A stretch of 64,000 bases of DNA from Psychrobacter phenylpyruvicus DSM 7000 = NBRC 102152 (GTDB lineage Bacteria; Pseudomonadota; Gammaproteobacteria; Pseudomonadales; Moraxellaceae), in assembly GCF_000685805.1 (NCBI RefSeq), contig NZ_JMKP01000011.1, forward strand, positions 23,433-87,432. Direction: 5' to 3'. Under the pieces are notes generated by a model. The model searched no databases and was not told the origin of the DNA. It saw only the letters and a list, made by a program, of their open reading frames with translations. Positions 28,898 to 37,637 of the stretch are shown one piece after another. The translations under genes were made by a program, and so were the position numbers. The first letter of the stretch is position 1, and each line of letters opens with the position of its first letter.

Positions 28898-29351
28898 AAT
28901 ATTGTCCTATGTAAAGTTGATAAAATTCGAGCAAAGAGTTTTGCTTTTATTTACTACCTTTATCAATATTAGAGTCGCTTTATGTCATAGATGAGGCTTG
29001 ATTGTCGCATTAGCGCTCGTTATAACGAAAGCTAATATTGAACTTGAACTCAATAAATAAATTGGGCTAAGTAGCTTAGACCAATGATAATCTCCGTAAA
29101 ATGCTTAAGTTAGCAATGTTTTATTACGAGATAATGGAGAGAGGGGTATATTTAATATACAAAGATAGTATTCGTTAATAAATAAACTACTAATAAAATT
29201 TACTTGACAAAAAAACAGACCGAGTATCCTAACAAACAGCCGCTCTATGTCAAATAATAGTTACAGAAAATGAACATTTTAGAATTCGTTATGGAAAAGT
29301 AATTTGCTAGCAAAAGTTGTTTAAATGTAGGGCAGGGGGTAATTATCGCTG
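28898..29351. other. Intergenic region upstream of the BCCT gene
   Basis: About 450 bp, very AT-rich. A TTGACA hexamer at 29204-29209 (plus strand) with TATCCT about 15 nt further could be a promoter, but no ORF follows. The minus-strand BCCT promoter must lie near 28900-29000. Confidence 0.3.
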
Positions 29352-29387
29352 CAAAAAAAGCATATCAAACCTTGGTTTAATATGCTT
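29352..29387 (-). terminator. Intrinsic terminator after the Liv-type binding-protein gene
   Basis: Near-perfect inverted repeat AAGCATATCAAACC / GGTTTAATATGCTT with a seven-base A-run at 29353-29359 that gives a U-run on the minus strand. Confidence 0.8.
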
Positions 29388-29404
29388 GCTAACAGAGTGA
29401 GTGG

Positions 29405-29450
29405 TTAATTACTCAATGACTTTGGCCTTAATTACTCAATAACTTTAGCC
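29405..29450 (-). repeat. 23-bp tandem duplication of the 3' end of the binding-protein gene
   Basis: Copies at 29405-29427 and 29428-29450 differ at two bases. The right copy encodes the last residues (AKVIE-stop) and the left one lies just past the stop, so the gene end was duplicated without changing the protein. Confidence 0.85.
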
Positions 29451-30700
29451 ACAGGTTCCCATAGTCCGTTTTGTACTTGAGACAAATAAGTATTTTTAGT
29501 AGCCGCATGTTTATCAGCATTCATCTTGAAGGTTACCCCTATTACATCATCAGTAAAATCAATGGTTTCAAGGCCTGCATTCAAACTATCTGCATTAAGA
29601 TCAGGGCCAGCTGCTTGTAGTCCTTCTACTAGCGTCCGTGCTGATAAATAACCAAGCACAGCACCTGATGAGGGACGATCACCATTTACTTCGGTATAAC
29701 TGTCTATCCAAGCTTGAGTTGCTGGCTCATCCTTACGGGTATGAAGGTCTTCCCAATAGGACACAGCATACAGCCCTTCAGAGGCCCCACCTGGTGCTGA
29801 AGCTACTGTCTCATGGAAGCTTGATACAGGGGCAATAAAGCTAACATCTTGCCAGCCCATAGCTTTGGCTTTACCAACGACACCTATGGTTGAGCGAACC
29901 CCTAAAGAGGTCGCAACTAGGCCACAATCCGCATCTTTTAGTCGTGCTAAAGTGCCGGAGAAGTCTGTTTCATCAGGGCGATGGGAAGTGGCTTGCGACA
30001 AGGTCACATTTGGGTTTGCTTCAGCAATATCAAGGGCTGCCTGATGGGTCTCTTCCCCAAAATCAGAAGGGATATACATAACACATAGATTGCTGATATC
30101 ATTTTTATCAATTAAGTAGTTAATACCTGCTTTCATCGACTCATAATAAGTTGCACCTAAAGTATAGCGGCGATTAAACGGGCCTTCGGATTGCATAGGC
30201 TCAGCAAAGGTTAGAGGCAATATATTTGGTACGTTATTACGATCCATAATAGGGAAAGCGGCCAAATTATGTGGTGTACCAAGGCTCATTAGCATGGCAA
30301 ATACTTTGTCACGATTAACTAGCTTATTAGTAGCCTGTACAGCTTTTGGCACTTGATAGCCATGATCTTCGACCACGTAGCGGATTTGACGACCATGGAT
30401 ACCACCATTGGCATTCACTTCTTCAAAATACTGATTGGCAGCTTTGACAGCGGGCGCCGAGAATACAGCAAATATACCGGACAAATCATGAACACCACCG
30501 ATGACAATTTCGTCATCAGTAACCCCTTGAACGGGTATGCCACTGGTCGACTCCGCATCATGAGCAGTTGATTTCTCAGTTATGGCTGTTTCACTAGTCT
30601 CGCTAGAGGCAGTATTATCACTCTCAGTTTGAGTACACCCTGTTAGCCCAGACATAGTAATTGTCAAAGCCATCAAAGTTAATTTAAAGCTTCCTTTCAT
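29432..30700 (-). CDS. Liv-type ABC substrate-binding lipoprotein
   Basis: 422 aa periplasmic binding protein of the branched-chain amino acid/amide class (Peripla_BP_6). Lipobox LTGC in the signal sequence; the mature part begins with an acidic linker and then DDEIVIGGVHDLSGIFAVFSAPAVKAANQYFEEVNANGGIHGRQIRYVVEDHGYQVPKAVQATNKLV, the usual LivK-type opening. Last gene of a minus-strand operon with livH, livM, livG, livF and an acyl-CoA ligase; 112 bp after the ligase gene. The ligand is not clear; the ligase suggests a carboxylic acid rather than leucine. Confidence 0.88.
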   Translation of the reverse strand: MKGSFKLTLMALTITMSGLTGCTQTESDNTASSETSETAITEKSTAHDAESTSGIPVQGVTDDEIVIGGVHDLSGIFAVFSAPAVKAANQYFEEVNANGGIHGRQIRYVVEDHGYQVPKAVQATNKLVNRDKVFAMLMSLGTPHNLAAFPIMDRNNVPNILPLTFAEPMQSEGPFNRRYTLGATYYESMKAGINYLIDKNDISNLCVMYIPSDFGEETHQAALDIAEANPNVTLSQATSHRPDETDFSGTLARLKDADCGLVATSLGVRSTIGVVGKAKAMGWQDVSFIAPVSSFHETVASAPGGASEGLYAVSYWEDLHTRKDEPATQAWIDSYTEVNGDRPSSGAVLGYLSARTLVEGLQAAGPDLNADSLNAGLETIDFTDDVIGVTFKMNADKHAATKNTYLSQVQNGLWEPVAKVIE

Positions 30701-30812
30701 TGTATCTCTCCTTGCGACATTGTCGCTTAATACTGCAAATTTAAATTACTGCAGGTTTTAAAAAGTACCAATCTATCCAAAAAATGTGATAACTCACATA
30801 AAGAAGAGCAGA

Positions 30813-32825
30813 CTAGTACATCGCATCGATCAAAGCATGGTGCCTTTTTTCGACAAAACTTCGTTTGAGCTTCATAGTAGCGGTTAATTCTTCATCTTCA
30901 GCGGTTAACAAGACATCTATAAGGCGGAAATATTTGATTTGTTCTACTTGAGCAAAAGATTGGTTGGCGTCTTGGATGACCTGATCTATCAAGTCAATTA
31001 CTTGAGGGGAATGACATAAAGAGCTAAAGTCAGAAAAGCTTACTTGATTGTCTTGGGCAAACTTCTCCACATTTTCTTGATCAATCATAATAAGACAGGT
31101 CAGGTATTTGCGCTTATCTCCAATGACCACAGCGTCAGAGATATAGTGAGAAAATTTAAGTTTGCTTTCGATTACAGCAGGGGTAATGTTTTTGCCACCC
31201 GCAGTGATGATAATGTCTTTAATTCGACCGGTAATATAAAGGTAGCCTTCTTTTATTTCTCCCATATCGCCGGTATGCAGCCAGCCGTCTCTTAAGTCTT
31301 CTGCAGTTTTTTCCGGATTATTCCAGTAGCCATCAAAGATATGTGGACCTTTAATTAATATTTCACCGTTATCAGCTATGACAGCTTCGCTGCCAGGAAT
31401 CAGTTGTCCCACGCTACCAAGTCGAATGTTACCTAGACTATTTACTGATATAACACCAGTGCTTTCGGTCATACCGTAGCCCTCATAGATACGTACGCCG
31501 ATAGCATGGAACCATAAGATAACTTCAGGGGATATGGGGGCCGCACCTGTGATCGCTCGTCGAATATTGGACATACCAAGTAGTTCACGGATTTTTTTTA
31601 GTACTAGTGTGTCCCAAAACCTGTATTGTATTGAAAGCGCTGAGCTTGGCGTGTCACCTGCTAATGTGACAGTGGCATAGGCTTTACCGACTTTAACAGC
31701 GTTGTCAAAAGCCCAACCATTGAAGCTACTGGCATCACTGCGCATATTGCTCACCGTGGCGTATAGCTTCTCCCACAGTCTAGGAACGGCGGTAAAAGTA
31801 TGCGGGGAGACTTCACGCAGATTATCAAATACGGTTTCTGTACTCTCAGCGAAGTTAACGATACAGCCTCTATGGATAGGAATGTCTACTGATACAACGC
31901 GTTCTAGAATATGACACAGGGGCAAAAAACACAGCTGTTCATCAGAGGGATAGACATCTAATACTGAGGCGGTCGCCTGTATTTCATACATACTATTGGC
32001 ATGAGTGATAATGGCGCCCTTAGGATTGCCTGTGGTGCCTGAAGTATAAATTAAAGTGCGGATATCGCTAGGCTGACTAAGATCAATTAACTGCTCAAAG
32101 CGAGTCTCAGCGTTTGTGGCTTGTTGGCCTAATTCGATTAACTGCTCCAAGAACAATACGCTGTCATCATCTAAGTCGCGCAGACCCTTTTTATCAAAGA
32201 CAATAATTTTTTTTAAGCTAGGCATTAACTCGCGGACTTGCAAATATTTATGCAGCTGCTCATCGTTCTCTACAATTAAAAACTCAGAACAGCTATCGTT
32301 AACCAAATAAACCAGCTGCTCTGGGCTATCTGTGGTGTAGATACCGTTAGGGATGCCACCGACTGCACAAATGCCTAAATCGCAATACAGCCACTCTTTA
32401 TTGTCTTCACTTAGTATGGAGACAGTAGCGCCTTTATTGAGCCCTAAATCAATTAGTCCCATGCCGATATCACGAGCACAATTATAATAGTCGCTCCAGC
32501 TACTGCTCTGCCAAATACCAAGCGACTTCTCTCGATGTGCTGTTTGGTTACCACGCTCTTTGCAGACATGACGCCAAAGCTTAACTAAAGTGTCACAATC
32601 ACTAATAGTTGTATGTGAAGAGACTTTTGATGATGTAGAAGTATGAGCTTGGATAGAGCTGGATAAGGAGCTATTAACAGTATCGTCTTGAGCCAGAGCG
32701 TTTTCGGAAAACGTAGGTTTATTTAAAGAGGCAGGTGCCATTATGGTGGGTGCTGTCGCTGGGGTGAGTAGCTGCAGCTTATTTGGAAAAAAGCTATAAA
32801 TTAATGTGGGGCTAATTATTGTCAT
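30813..32825 (-). CDS. Acyl-CoA ligase (AMP-forming) in the Liv operon
   Basis: Activates a carboxylic acid to its CoA thioester via an acyl-AMP. 670 aa from ATG 32825; an upstream in-frame TTG at 32840 and an ATG at 32741 are alternatives, and none has a good ribosome site. Motifs: P-loop LIYTSGTTGNPKGA, YGMTESTG, GWLHTGDMGEI and GRIKDIIITAGGKNITP, as in long-chain acyl-CoA synthetases. The N-terminal about 75 residues before CDTLVKLWRHV are Ser/Thr-rich and not part of the fold. It begins next to the livF stop, so it is translationally linked to the importer. Substrate unknown: fatty, aromatic or branched acid. Confidence 0.85.
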   Translation of the reverse strand: MTIISPTLIYSFFPNKLQLLTPATAPTIMAPASLNKPTFSENALAQDDTVNSSLSSSIQAHTSTSSKVSSHTTISDCDTLVKLWRHVCKERGNQTAHREKSLGIWQSSSWSDYYNCARDIGMGLIDLGLNKGATVSILSEDNKEWLYCDLGICAVGGIPNGIYTTDSPEQLVYLVNDSCSEFLIVENDEQLHKYLQVRELMPSLKKIIVFDKKGLRDLDDDSVLFLEQLIELGQQATNAETRFEQLIDLSQPSDIRTLIYTSGTTGNPKGAIITHANSMYEIQATASVLDVYPSDEQLCFLPLCHILERVVSVDIPIHRGCIVNFAESTETVFDNLREVSPHTFTAVPRLWEKLYATVSNMRSDASSFNGWAFDNAVKVGKAYATVTLAGDTPSSALSIQYRFWDTLVLKKIRELLGMSNIRRAITGAAPISPEVILWFHAIGVRIYEGYGMTESTGVISVNSLGNIRLGSVGQLIPGSEAVIADNGEILIKGPHIFDGYWNNPEKTAEDLRDGWLHTGDMGEIKEGYLYITGRIKDIIITAGGKNITPAVIESKLKFSHYISDAVVIGDKRKYLTCLIMIDQENVEKFAQDNQVSFSDFSSLCHSPQVIDLIDQVIQDANQSFAQVEQIKYFRLIDVLLTAEDEELTATMKLKRSFVEKRHHALIDAMY

Positions 32826-32830
32826 GGGTA

Positions 32831-33679
32831 TTATCGCCAAGTCTTTTTGCGTTTGAATCGGGTGTTTGCATCTGTCGATTGTTGGGTTTGGCCAAGATAG
32901 AACTCTTTGATATCGTCTGACTGCATTAGCTCATCACTGCTACCAGCCATGACAATACGCCCTGTCTCTAATACATAGCCATAATCAGCTGCTTTGAGAG
33001 CGACACGAGCGTTTTGTTCTACCAGTAATATAGTGACCCCTTGCTCTTTATTGAGTCGACGAATAATAGTAAATATTTCTTGTACCAGTAGCGGGGACAG
33101 CCCAAGAGATGGCTCATCGAGTAGCATAAGTGTGGGGCGAGACATCAGGCCTCGACCAATAGCGAGCATCTGCTGTTGTCCCCCTGACAGGGTGCCAGCG
33201 GACTGGTTGCGGCGCTGTTTTAGAATAGGAAAATATTCATAAATCATCTCGATATCACGGGCAACCTCAGCTTTGTCGCGCCGAGTGTAAGCACCCATAA
33301 CTAGGTTTTCAGCGACACTTAAAAAAGGGAAGACCTCACGTCCTTCTGGCACATGCGCCAAGCCTTTATTGACCAAGCGATCTGGCTGAACACCATCAAT
33401 GCGCTCACCACGGAACCAAACTGCTCCTTTTTGCGGATGTAAGACACCAGAGACGGTCTTCATTAGCGTGGTTTTACCCGCACCATTAGCGCCTAAGATA
33501 GTGACAATCTTGCCTTCTGGTACTTCAATATTGACCCCTCTTAATGCCATGACTGGACCATAAAAGGCTTCAAGGTTACGCACTTCAAGAACATTATGAG
33601 TCACTGGAGTTTCGATTAAAGGCAGCGGTGGCTCAGGTAGGTTCGGCGAGGTTGCGGCTGGGGCTAGAGGTTTTTGCAT
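32831..33679 (-). CDS. livF: Liv-type ABC importer ATPase LivF
   Basis: 282 aa ATPase. Walker A GANGAGKT, signature LSGGQQQ, Walker B LMLLDEPSLGL and VEQNARVAL are the LivF type. About 25 extra Pro/Ala-rich residues precede the domain and a basic tail (RFKRKKTWR) follows it. The start touches the livG stop (one shared base), showing translational coupling. Its partner in the ATPase heterodimer is LivG. Confidence 0.92.
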   Translation of the reverse strand: MQKPLAPAATSPNLPEPPLPLIETPVTHNVLEVRNLEAFYGPVMALRGVNIEVPEGKIVTILGANGAGKTTLMKTVSGVLHPQKGAVWFRGERIDGVQPDRLVNKGLAHVPEGREVFPFLSVAENLVMGAYTRRDKAEVARDIEMIYEYFPILKQRRNQSAGTLSGGQQQMLAIGRGLMSRPTLMLLDEPSLGLSPLLVQEIFTIIRRLNKEQGVTILLVEQNARVALKAADYGYVLETGRIVMAGSSDELMQSDDIKEFYLGQTQQSTDANTRFKRKKTWR

Positions 33680-34446
33680 TAGATTTCCTCCGAGCCAAGA
33701 TAAGCTTCAATGACCACAGGATCTGCTTGAACTTCTGCGGCAGTCCCTTGTACTAAAGGTTTACCTTCTGCTACTGCCAACACTCTATCAGAGACGCGGT
33801 TAACCAGGCTCATATCATGTTCCACCATTAATATTGTCAATCCCAAATCCTTCTGCATATCTTCAATCCACCATGCCATCTCGCTAGTTTCTTCAACACT
33901 CAGTCCAGAGGCAGGCTCATCCAATAAGATAAGCTTGGGGTTGGAAGCCAAGCCGCGTGCAATCTCAACCACTTTACGGATGCCGTAGGGCAGCCCTGCA
34001 ATAAGCTTATCGCGGTAAGCTTCTAGGCCTAAAAAGTCGATAACCTTTTCGACTGCATAGCGATGCTCACGTTCACTGCGGCGTACACTTGGCAAAAACA
34101 ACAACTCTTGTAACCAATGGGTGTTTCGCTGAGAATGACGACCTATCAACAAATTTTGTAAAACACTAGAGTGATCAAACAGTTCGATATTTTGAAAGGT
34201 CCTAGCAATGCCCAGCTTAGCTATGTCATGAGCGGGTAGTTTGGTAATATCAGTGCCGTCAAACATAATACGACCGCTAGTTGGCTCGTATAGTCTGCTT
34301 ATTAGATTAAATATAGTAGATTTTCCTGCCCCATTAGGGCCAACAATAGTGAACACTTCACCTTCTTGTACTTCAAAGCTGACGTTGTCTACTGCTTTAA
34401 CGCCTCCAAAAGCGATGGAGAGTGACTGTACTTGTAATAAACTCAT
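33679..34446 (-). CDS. livG: Liv-type ABC importer ATPase LivG
   Basis: 255 aa ATPase with Walker A GPNGAGKS, the LivG-type LPYGIRKVVEIARGLASNPKLILLDEPASGL block and MVEHDMSLV. It overlaps livM by four bases (34443-34446) and livF by one. It energises the LivHM channel. Confidence 0.93.
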   Translation of the reverse strand: MSLLQVQSLSIAFGGVKAVDNVSFEVQEGEVFTIVGPNGAGKSTIFNLISRLYEPTSGRIMFDGTDITKLPAHDIAKLGIARTFQNIELFDHSSVLQNLLIGRHSQRNTHWLQELLFLPSVRRSEREHRYAVEKVIDFLGLEAYRDKLIAGLPYGIRKVVEIARGLASNPKLILLDEPASGLSVEETSEMAWWIEDMQKDLGLTILMVEHDMSLVNRVSDRVLAVAEGKPLVQGTAAEVQADPVVIEAYLGSEEI

Positions 34447-35540
34447 TGCATACGCTCCGTTTTAAGATAAGTTTTGGAGCGGCGAAACAGCCCTTTTCGG
34501 TACAATGGAAACATCTCTAACCAAGTCCGAATCTTGACCCAGATACCAAACAGACCACGAGGTTCGTAGATAATAATAGCGACAATAATCAATGCAAATA
34601 GAGCAGTGTCAATACCCGGGTATTCGGCAAGCGCAATACCAGTAGTTTGATTTAGAAAATCGCCTGAGATAGAGATAACTTGAGGTAGGAGGACGATGAC
34701 AATTGCACCAAAGATAGCTCCTTGAATAGAGCCGAGACCACCGATAACCACTTGAAGTAGGAGAGTAATAGAGATTAGAACTAAAAAGCTTTCGTAATTT
34801 ACTGCTTGCACAAAATGGCCATACATAGCGCCTGCTATACCGGTAATGGCACAGGATAGGCTAAAAGAGATGGTCTTAGCGCGAGTGACATTGACCCCAA
34901 GGGCCTTTGCTGAGACTTCACTGTCTCTTATGGCCAAAAATGAACGGCCAGTGGCACTGCGTAGTAAATTAATATAGGCCAGTGTAACTAACAATAGTAT
35001 GCTAATACATAAGTAATAAAAGGTGCGAGGGGTAGCATAGCGATCTATTTGATAATCAAACAGCATAATAGGAGAGGCGTATAATCCAGCAACACCACCG
35101 GTAATGGGCTCGGCAATAATGGCAACATCTTCAATGATAATACTGAGAGCAAGGGTCGCAATTGCCAGATAGATACCGCTGGTTCGCAGTATAGGTCTAG
35201 CAATGATTGCACCGATGACCCCAGTAATGATAGCTGCCGCTAGTAAGGCGGGTATAAAGTGCCAACCTCTAATCATTAATGCCATATGGCTAAAGGCTCC
35301 GATCGCCATAAAGGCGGCATGTCCTAAGCTAACTTGACCGGTATGACCTATTAATAGCATTAGACCAAGGCCTGCGATGGACCAGATAAGAATGGCACTT
35401 AGCTCGCTAATATAATAACCACTAAGTAACCAAGGTGCTGCCATTAGTAATAGCAGAAGCAGGGCATACTTGAAGCGATGTGCATTGTCTTTAAAGATAT
35501 TGATGTCTTGATCATAGCTGTGTTTGAACTGGGCTTTCAT
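34443..35540 (-). CDS. livM: Liv-type ABC importer permease LivM
   Basis: 365 aa inner-membrane permease with about nine to ten helices. GHTGQVSLGHAAFMAIGAF and the GRSFLAIRDSEVSAKALGVNVTRAKTISFSLSCAITGIAGAMYGHFVQAVN loop are the LivM signatures. About 15 extra hydrophilic residues precede TM1. It lies 115 bp after livH and overlaps livG. Confidence 0.93.
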   Translation of the reverse strand: MKAQFKHSYDQDINIFKDNAHRFKYALLLLLLMAAPWLLSGYYISELSAILIWSIAGLGLMLLIGHTGQVSLGHAAFMAIGAFSHMALMIRGWHFIPALLAAAIITGVIGAIIARPILRTSGIYLAIATLALSIIIEDVAIIAEPITGGVAGLYASPIMLFDYQIDRYATPRTFYYLCISILLLVTLAYINLLRSATGRSFLAIRDSEVSAKALGVNVTRAKTISFSLSCAITGIAGAMYGHFVQAVNYESFLVLISITLLLQVVIGGLGSIQGAIFGAIVIVLLPQVISISGDFLNQTTGIALAEYPGIDTALFALIIVAIIIYEPRGLFGIWVKIRTWLEMFPLYRKGLFRRSKTYLKTERMQ

Positions 35541-35655
35541 CTAAAATTATCATCCTTGATAAGAGGGAAGGAGCGTCGTAAGCCATTTAATTCAAACCTA
35601 TAATGAAAGCGTTTGATTGGGTAGGGGTACGATATAAACCGTGTTTGCTGTGCTA

Positions 35656-36534
35656 CTAAACTTTTTTCTGTTTCATTTGAGCAAAGATACCGCCAGGTCG
35701 AAGTATTAATACTGTCAACATGAGTACGTAAGGGGCGACCTGTCCAAAACCCATGGGTAAATAGCGACCGGCAAAGGGTTCAATTATGCCGACCAACAAG
35801 CCGCCGGCCAGTGCCCCAGGTAATGAGCCGAGTCCGCCTATTACTGCTGCTGCAAAAGCTTTAATGCCAAATAGTAAGCCGACAGAGGGCTCAATAGCCC
35901 CTTTTGCGGCAAATAATACGCCAGCGATAGCCGCAACCACACCGGATAAGGCCCAGACGATACCGTTAATACGCTTGACAGGGATGCCCATGTAATAGGC
36001 TGCCATTTGATTTTGGCTGCTGGCCTGCATGGCAATTCCTAAGCGAGTATGAGCAAAAAAGAAATAGAGGATGCTAGTAAGCGCAACCGTTGAGATGATA
36101 ATAATGACATCGACATAAGCGATGGTAAGACCATATATGCTTAGCATGACCCCAGAAAAAGGTGTCTCTAGTGAAATGGGCTCATGACCCCAAATAACGC
36201 TTGCTGCGAAGCGCATCAAAAAGCCTAGAGCGATGGTTAGAATAATCATCGCAAACTGCGGTTGGCCAAAGATACCTCGAAGTACGAAACGATCTAATAA
36301 ATAGCCAAATAGCCCCATTACTATGGAGGCTAGAGTGATACCGAGTAAGAAAGGTAGGTTGGCTTCTGAGGCATTGATGAAGGCGATACTTAAAAAGGCG
36401 CCCAGCATCATCATGTCGCCTTGTGCAAAATTAACAGCTTCTGTGGCTTTATAGATGAGCACAAAACCCAGTGCTAATAGACCGTAAATACAGCCGTTGG
36501 CAATTCCGCTAATAAGCAGTTGTAGAATATCCAT
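35656..36534 (-). CDS. livH: Liv-type ABC importer permease LivH
   Basis: 292 aa permease with about eight helices; DILQLLISGIANGCIYGLLALGFVLIYKATEAVNFAQGDMMMLGAF is the LivH opening, and AIEPSVGLLFGIKAFAAAVIGGLGSLPGALAGGLLVGIIE is the conserved coupling region. First gene of the minus-strand operon livH-livM-livG-livF-ligase-binding protein. Confidence 0.93.
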   Translation of the reverse strand: MDILQLLISGIANGCIYGLLALGFVLIYKATEAVNFAQGDMMMLGAFLSIAFINASEANLPFLLGITLASIVMGLFGYLLDRFVLRGIFGQPQFAMIILTIALGFLMRFAASVIWGHEPISLETPFSGVMLSIYGLTIAYVDVIIIISTVALTSILYFFFAHTRLGIAMQASSQNQMAAYYMGIPVKRINGIVWALSGVVAAIAGVLFAAKGAIEPSVGLLFGIKAFAAAVIGGLGSLPGALAGGLLVGIIEPFAGRYLPMGFGQVAPYVLMLTVLILRPGGIFAQMKQKKV

Positions 36535-37012
36535 AAAGTCCCTTTATGTGTTAAGTCGATCAATTAGTAATCGGCTTATATTTATAACCAGGTTAAATCA
36601 CTGGTCCGTGTTCCGCAGTCCGATTGCGTTACTACGCTGTATTTAATTTAAGCAATAAAAATATTTATTATTAATTTTTTGTTAAGATTTGTTTACATTA
36701 CATTAACATTCGACCTATGTCTATTAAATATATAAAATAAGTTAAATAAAAATGTATTGTTAGCTATACTAAACTCACAGGAGGGGTGGGTTGGAATATT
36801 ACTATTTTGATATGAAAGGCTTGAATTGGGGAGTCGCTAAATTTATCACAGTGCTATGAGTACAGTAATGGTTTAAATTTAACGACTTAGATCGGCTATA
36901 GCTATGCGTGCCTTAGCTGCTACTAGCTATCCAAAAACTTTATAAGAATGGGTTAGATAGCTCTAGATTATACAGCTAAGGCATATTGGTTGATGAGATT
37001 GGGCTTTGAATA
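36535..37012. other. Intergenic region upstream of the Liv operon
   Basis: 478 bp, very AT-rich, no supported ORF or RNA gene. It should contain the promoter of the Liv operon near its left side. A GGAGGGG stretch at 36780 precedes only a 15-codon ORF (about 36813) and is not called. Confidence 0.35.
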
Positions 37013-37558
37013 CTAGAACTTGTAATTAAAACCTAGATTAATAGCGTCTATATCTGAATTTAAATAATCGTAACCTAGCTCAAGGTTGTATTTATCTCCC
37101 ATTTTGTAGCCTACAGCCAAGCCACCTGCCACACTGGTTTTGTTATCACTGGTTTTTTCTTGGAATACAGTGGTATCAATCAGCTTTGCATCACGGATTT
37201 TGACAACATCTAACTCGGTTCTTGATACCCCTAATTTTGGTTTCAAATATACAGGGGAGTCATTCAATGTATACTTATAAGTGCCGTATAGCCCATAACT
37301 TTGACCGTCGAAATCCTGACGTCTATCATTAGCGATAAACTCCTTACCATCAGTCGCTAAATACTGGCCTTCAATAGCAAAGTTTTCATCAAACTGATAA
37401 GCCCCTTTAACCCCATAAGCAAATGAGCTTTTTGGCAGATCAAAATCAAGTTGGCCTAAAATTAGACCTACAGAAAAACCGGAAGCGTCCGTATTTTGTG
37501 CCATAGCTGCATTGCTTGCTAGTAGAGTCATAACAGCGATAATAATGGATTTTTTCAT
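37013..37558 (-). CDS. Small outer-membrane beta-barrel protein, Zur-linked
   Basis: 181 aa with a signal peptide (MKKSIIIAVMTLLASNAAMAQ) and alternating hydrophobic strands typical of eight-stranded OmpA/opacity-like barrels: FSVGLILGQLDFDL, SSFAYGVKGAYQFDENFAIEGQYL, SYGLYGTYKYT, VAGGLAVGYKMGDKYNLELGYDYL and a terminal LGFNYKF ending in Phe. There is no periplasmic OmpA domain. A perfect 23-nt Zur-type palindrome sits 20 bp upstream of the start, so expression should rise in zinc shortage. It lies just downstream of the ZnuD-like receptor gene. Its function is unknown; a role in zinc uptake or adhesion is inference. Confidence 0.8.
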   Translation of the reverse strand: MKKSIIIAVMTLLASNAAMAQNTDASGFSVGLILGQLDFDLPKSSFAYGVKGAYQFDENFAIEGQYLATDGKEFIANDRRQDFDGQSYGLYGTYKYTLNDSPVYLKPKLGVSRTELDVVKIRDAKLIDTTVFQEKTSDNKTSVAGGLAVGYKMGDKYNLELGYDYLNSDIDAINLGFNYKF

Positions 37559-37578
37559 ACAATAATTCCTGTGTTAAT

Positions 37579-37601
37579 GTAATGTTATATTATAACATTA
37601 C
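37579..37601 (-). promoter_or_regulatory. Zur box upstream of the small barrel gene
   Basis: Perfect 11-1-11 palindrome: GTAATGTTATA, central T, TATAACATTAC. Agrees with the known Zur operator of gamma-proteobacteria over the core. It lies 20 bp before the ATG and between the ZnuD-like stop and the barrel start. Confidence 0.9.
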
Positions 37602-37637
37602 TTTTTTATTTTATGAACAATTTTTTGAGAAAATTAA

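Noticed and set aside
29204..29230. TTGACA-type promoter on the plus strand
   Set aside because: Spacing to the -10-like text is short and no gene or terminator follows on that strand.
36784..36860. GGAGGGG followed by a 15-codon ORF (MKGLNW...)
   Set aside because: Too short and far from the Shine-Dalgarno-like text; no support for a peptide.
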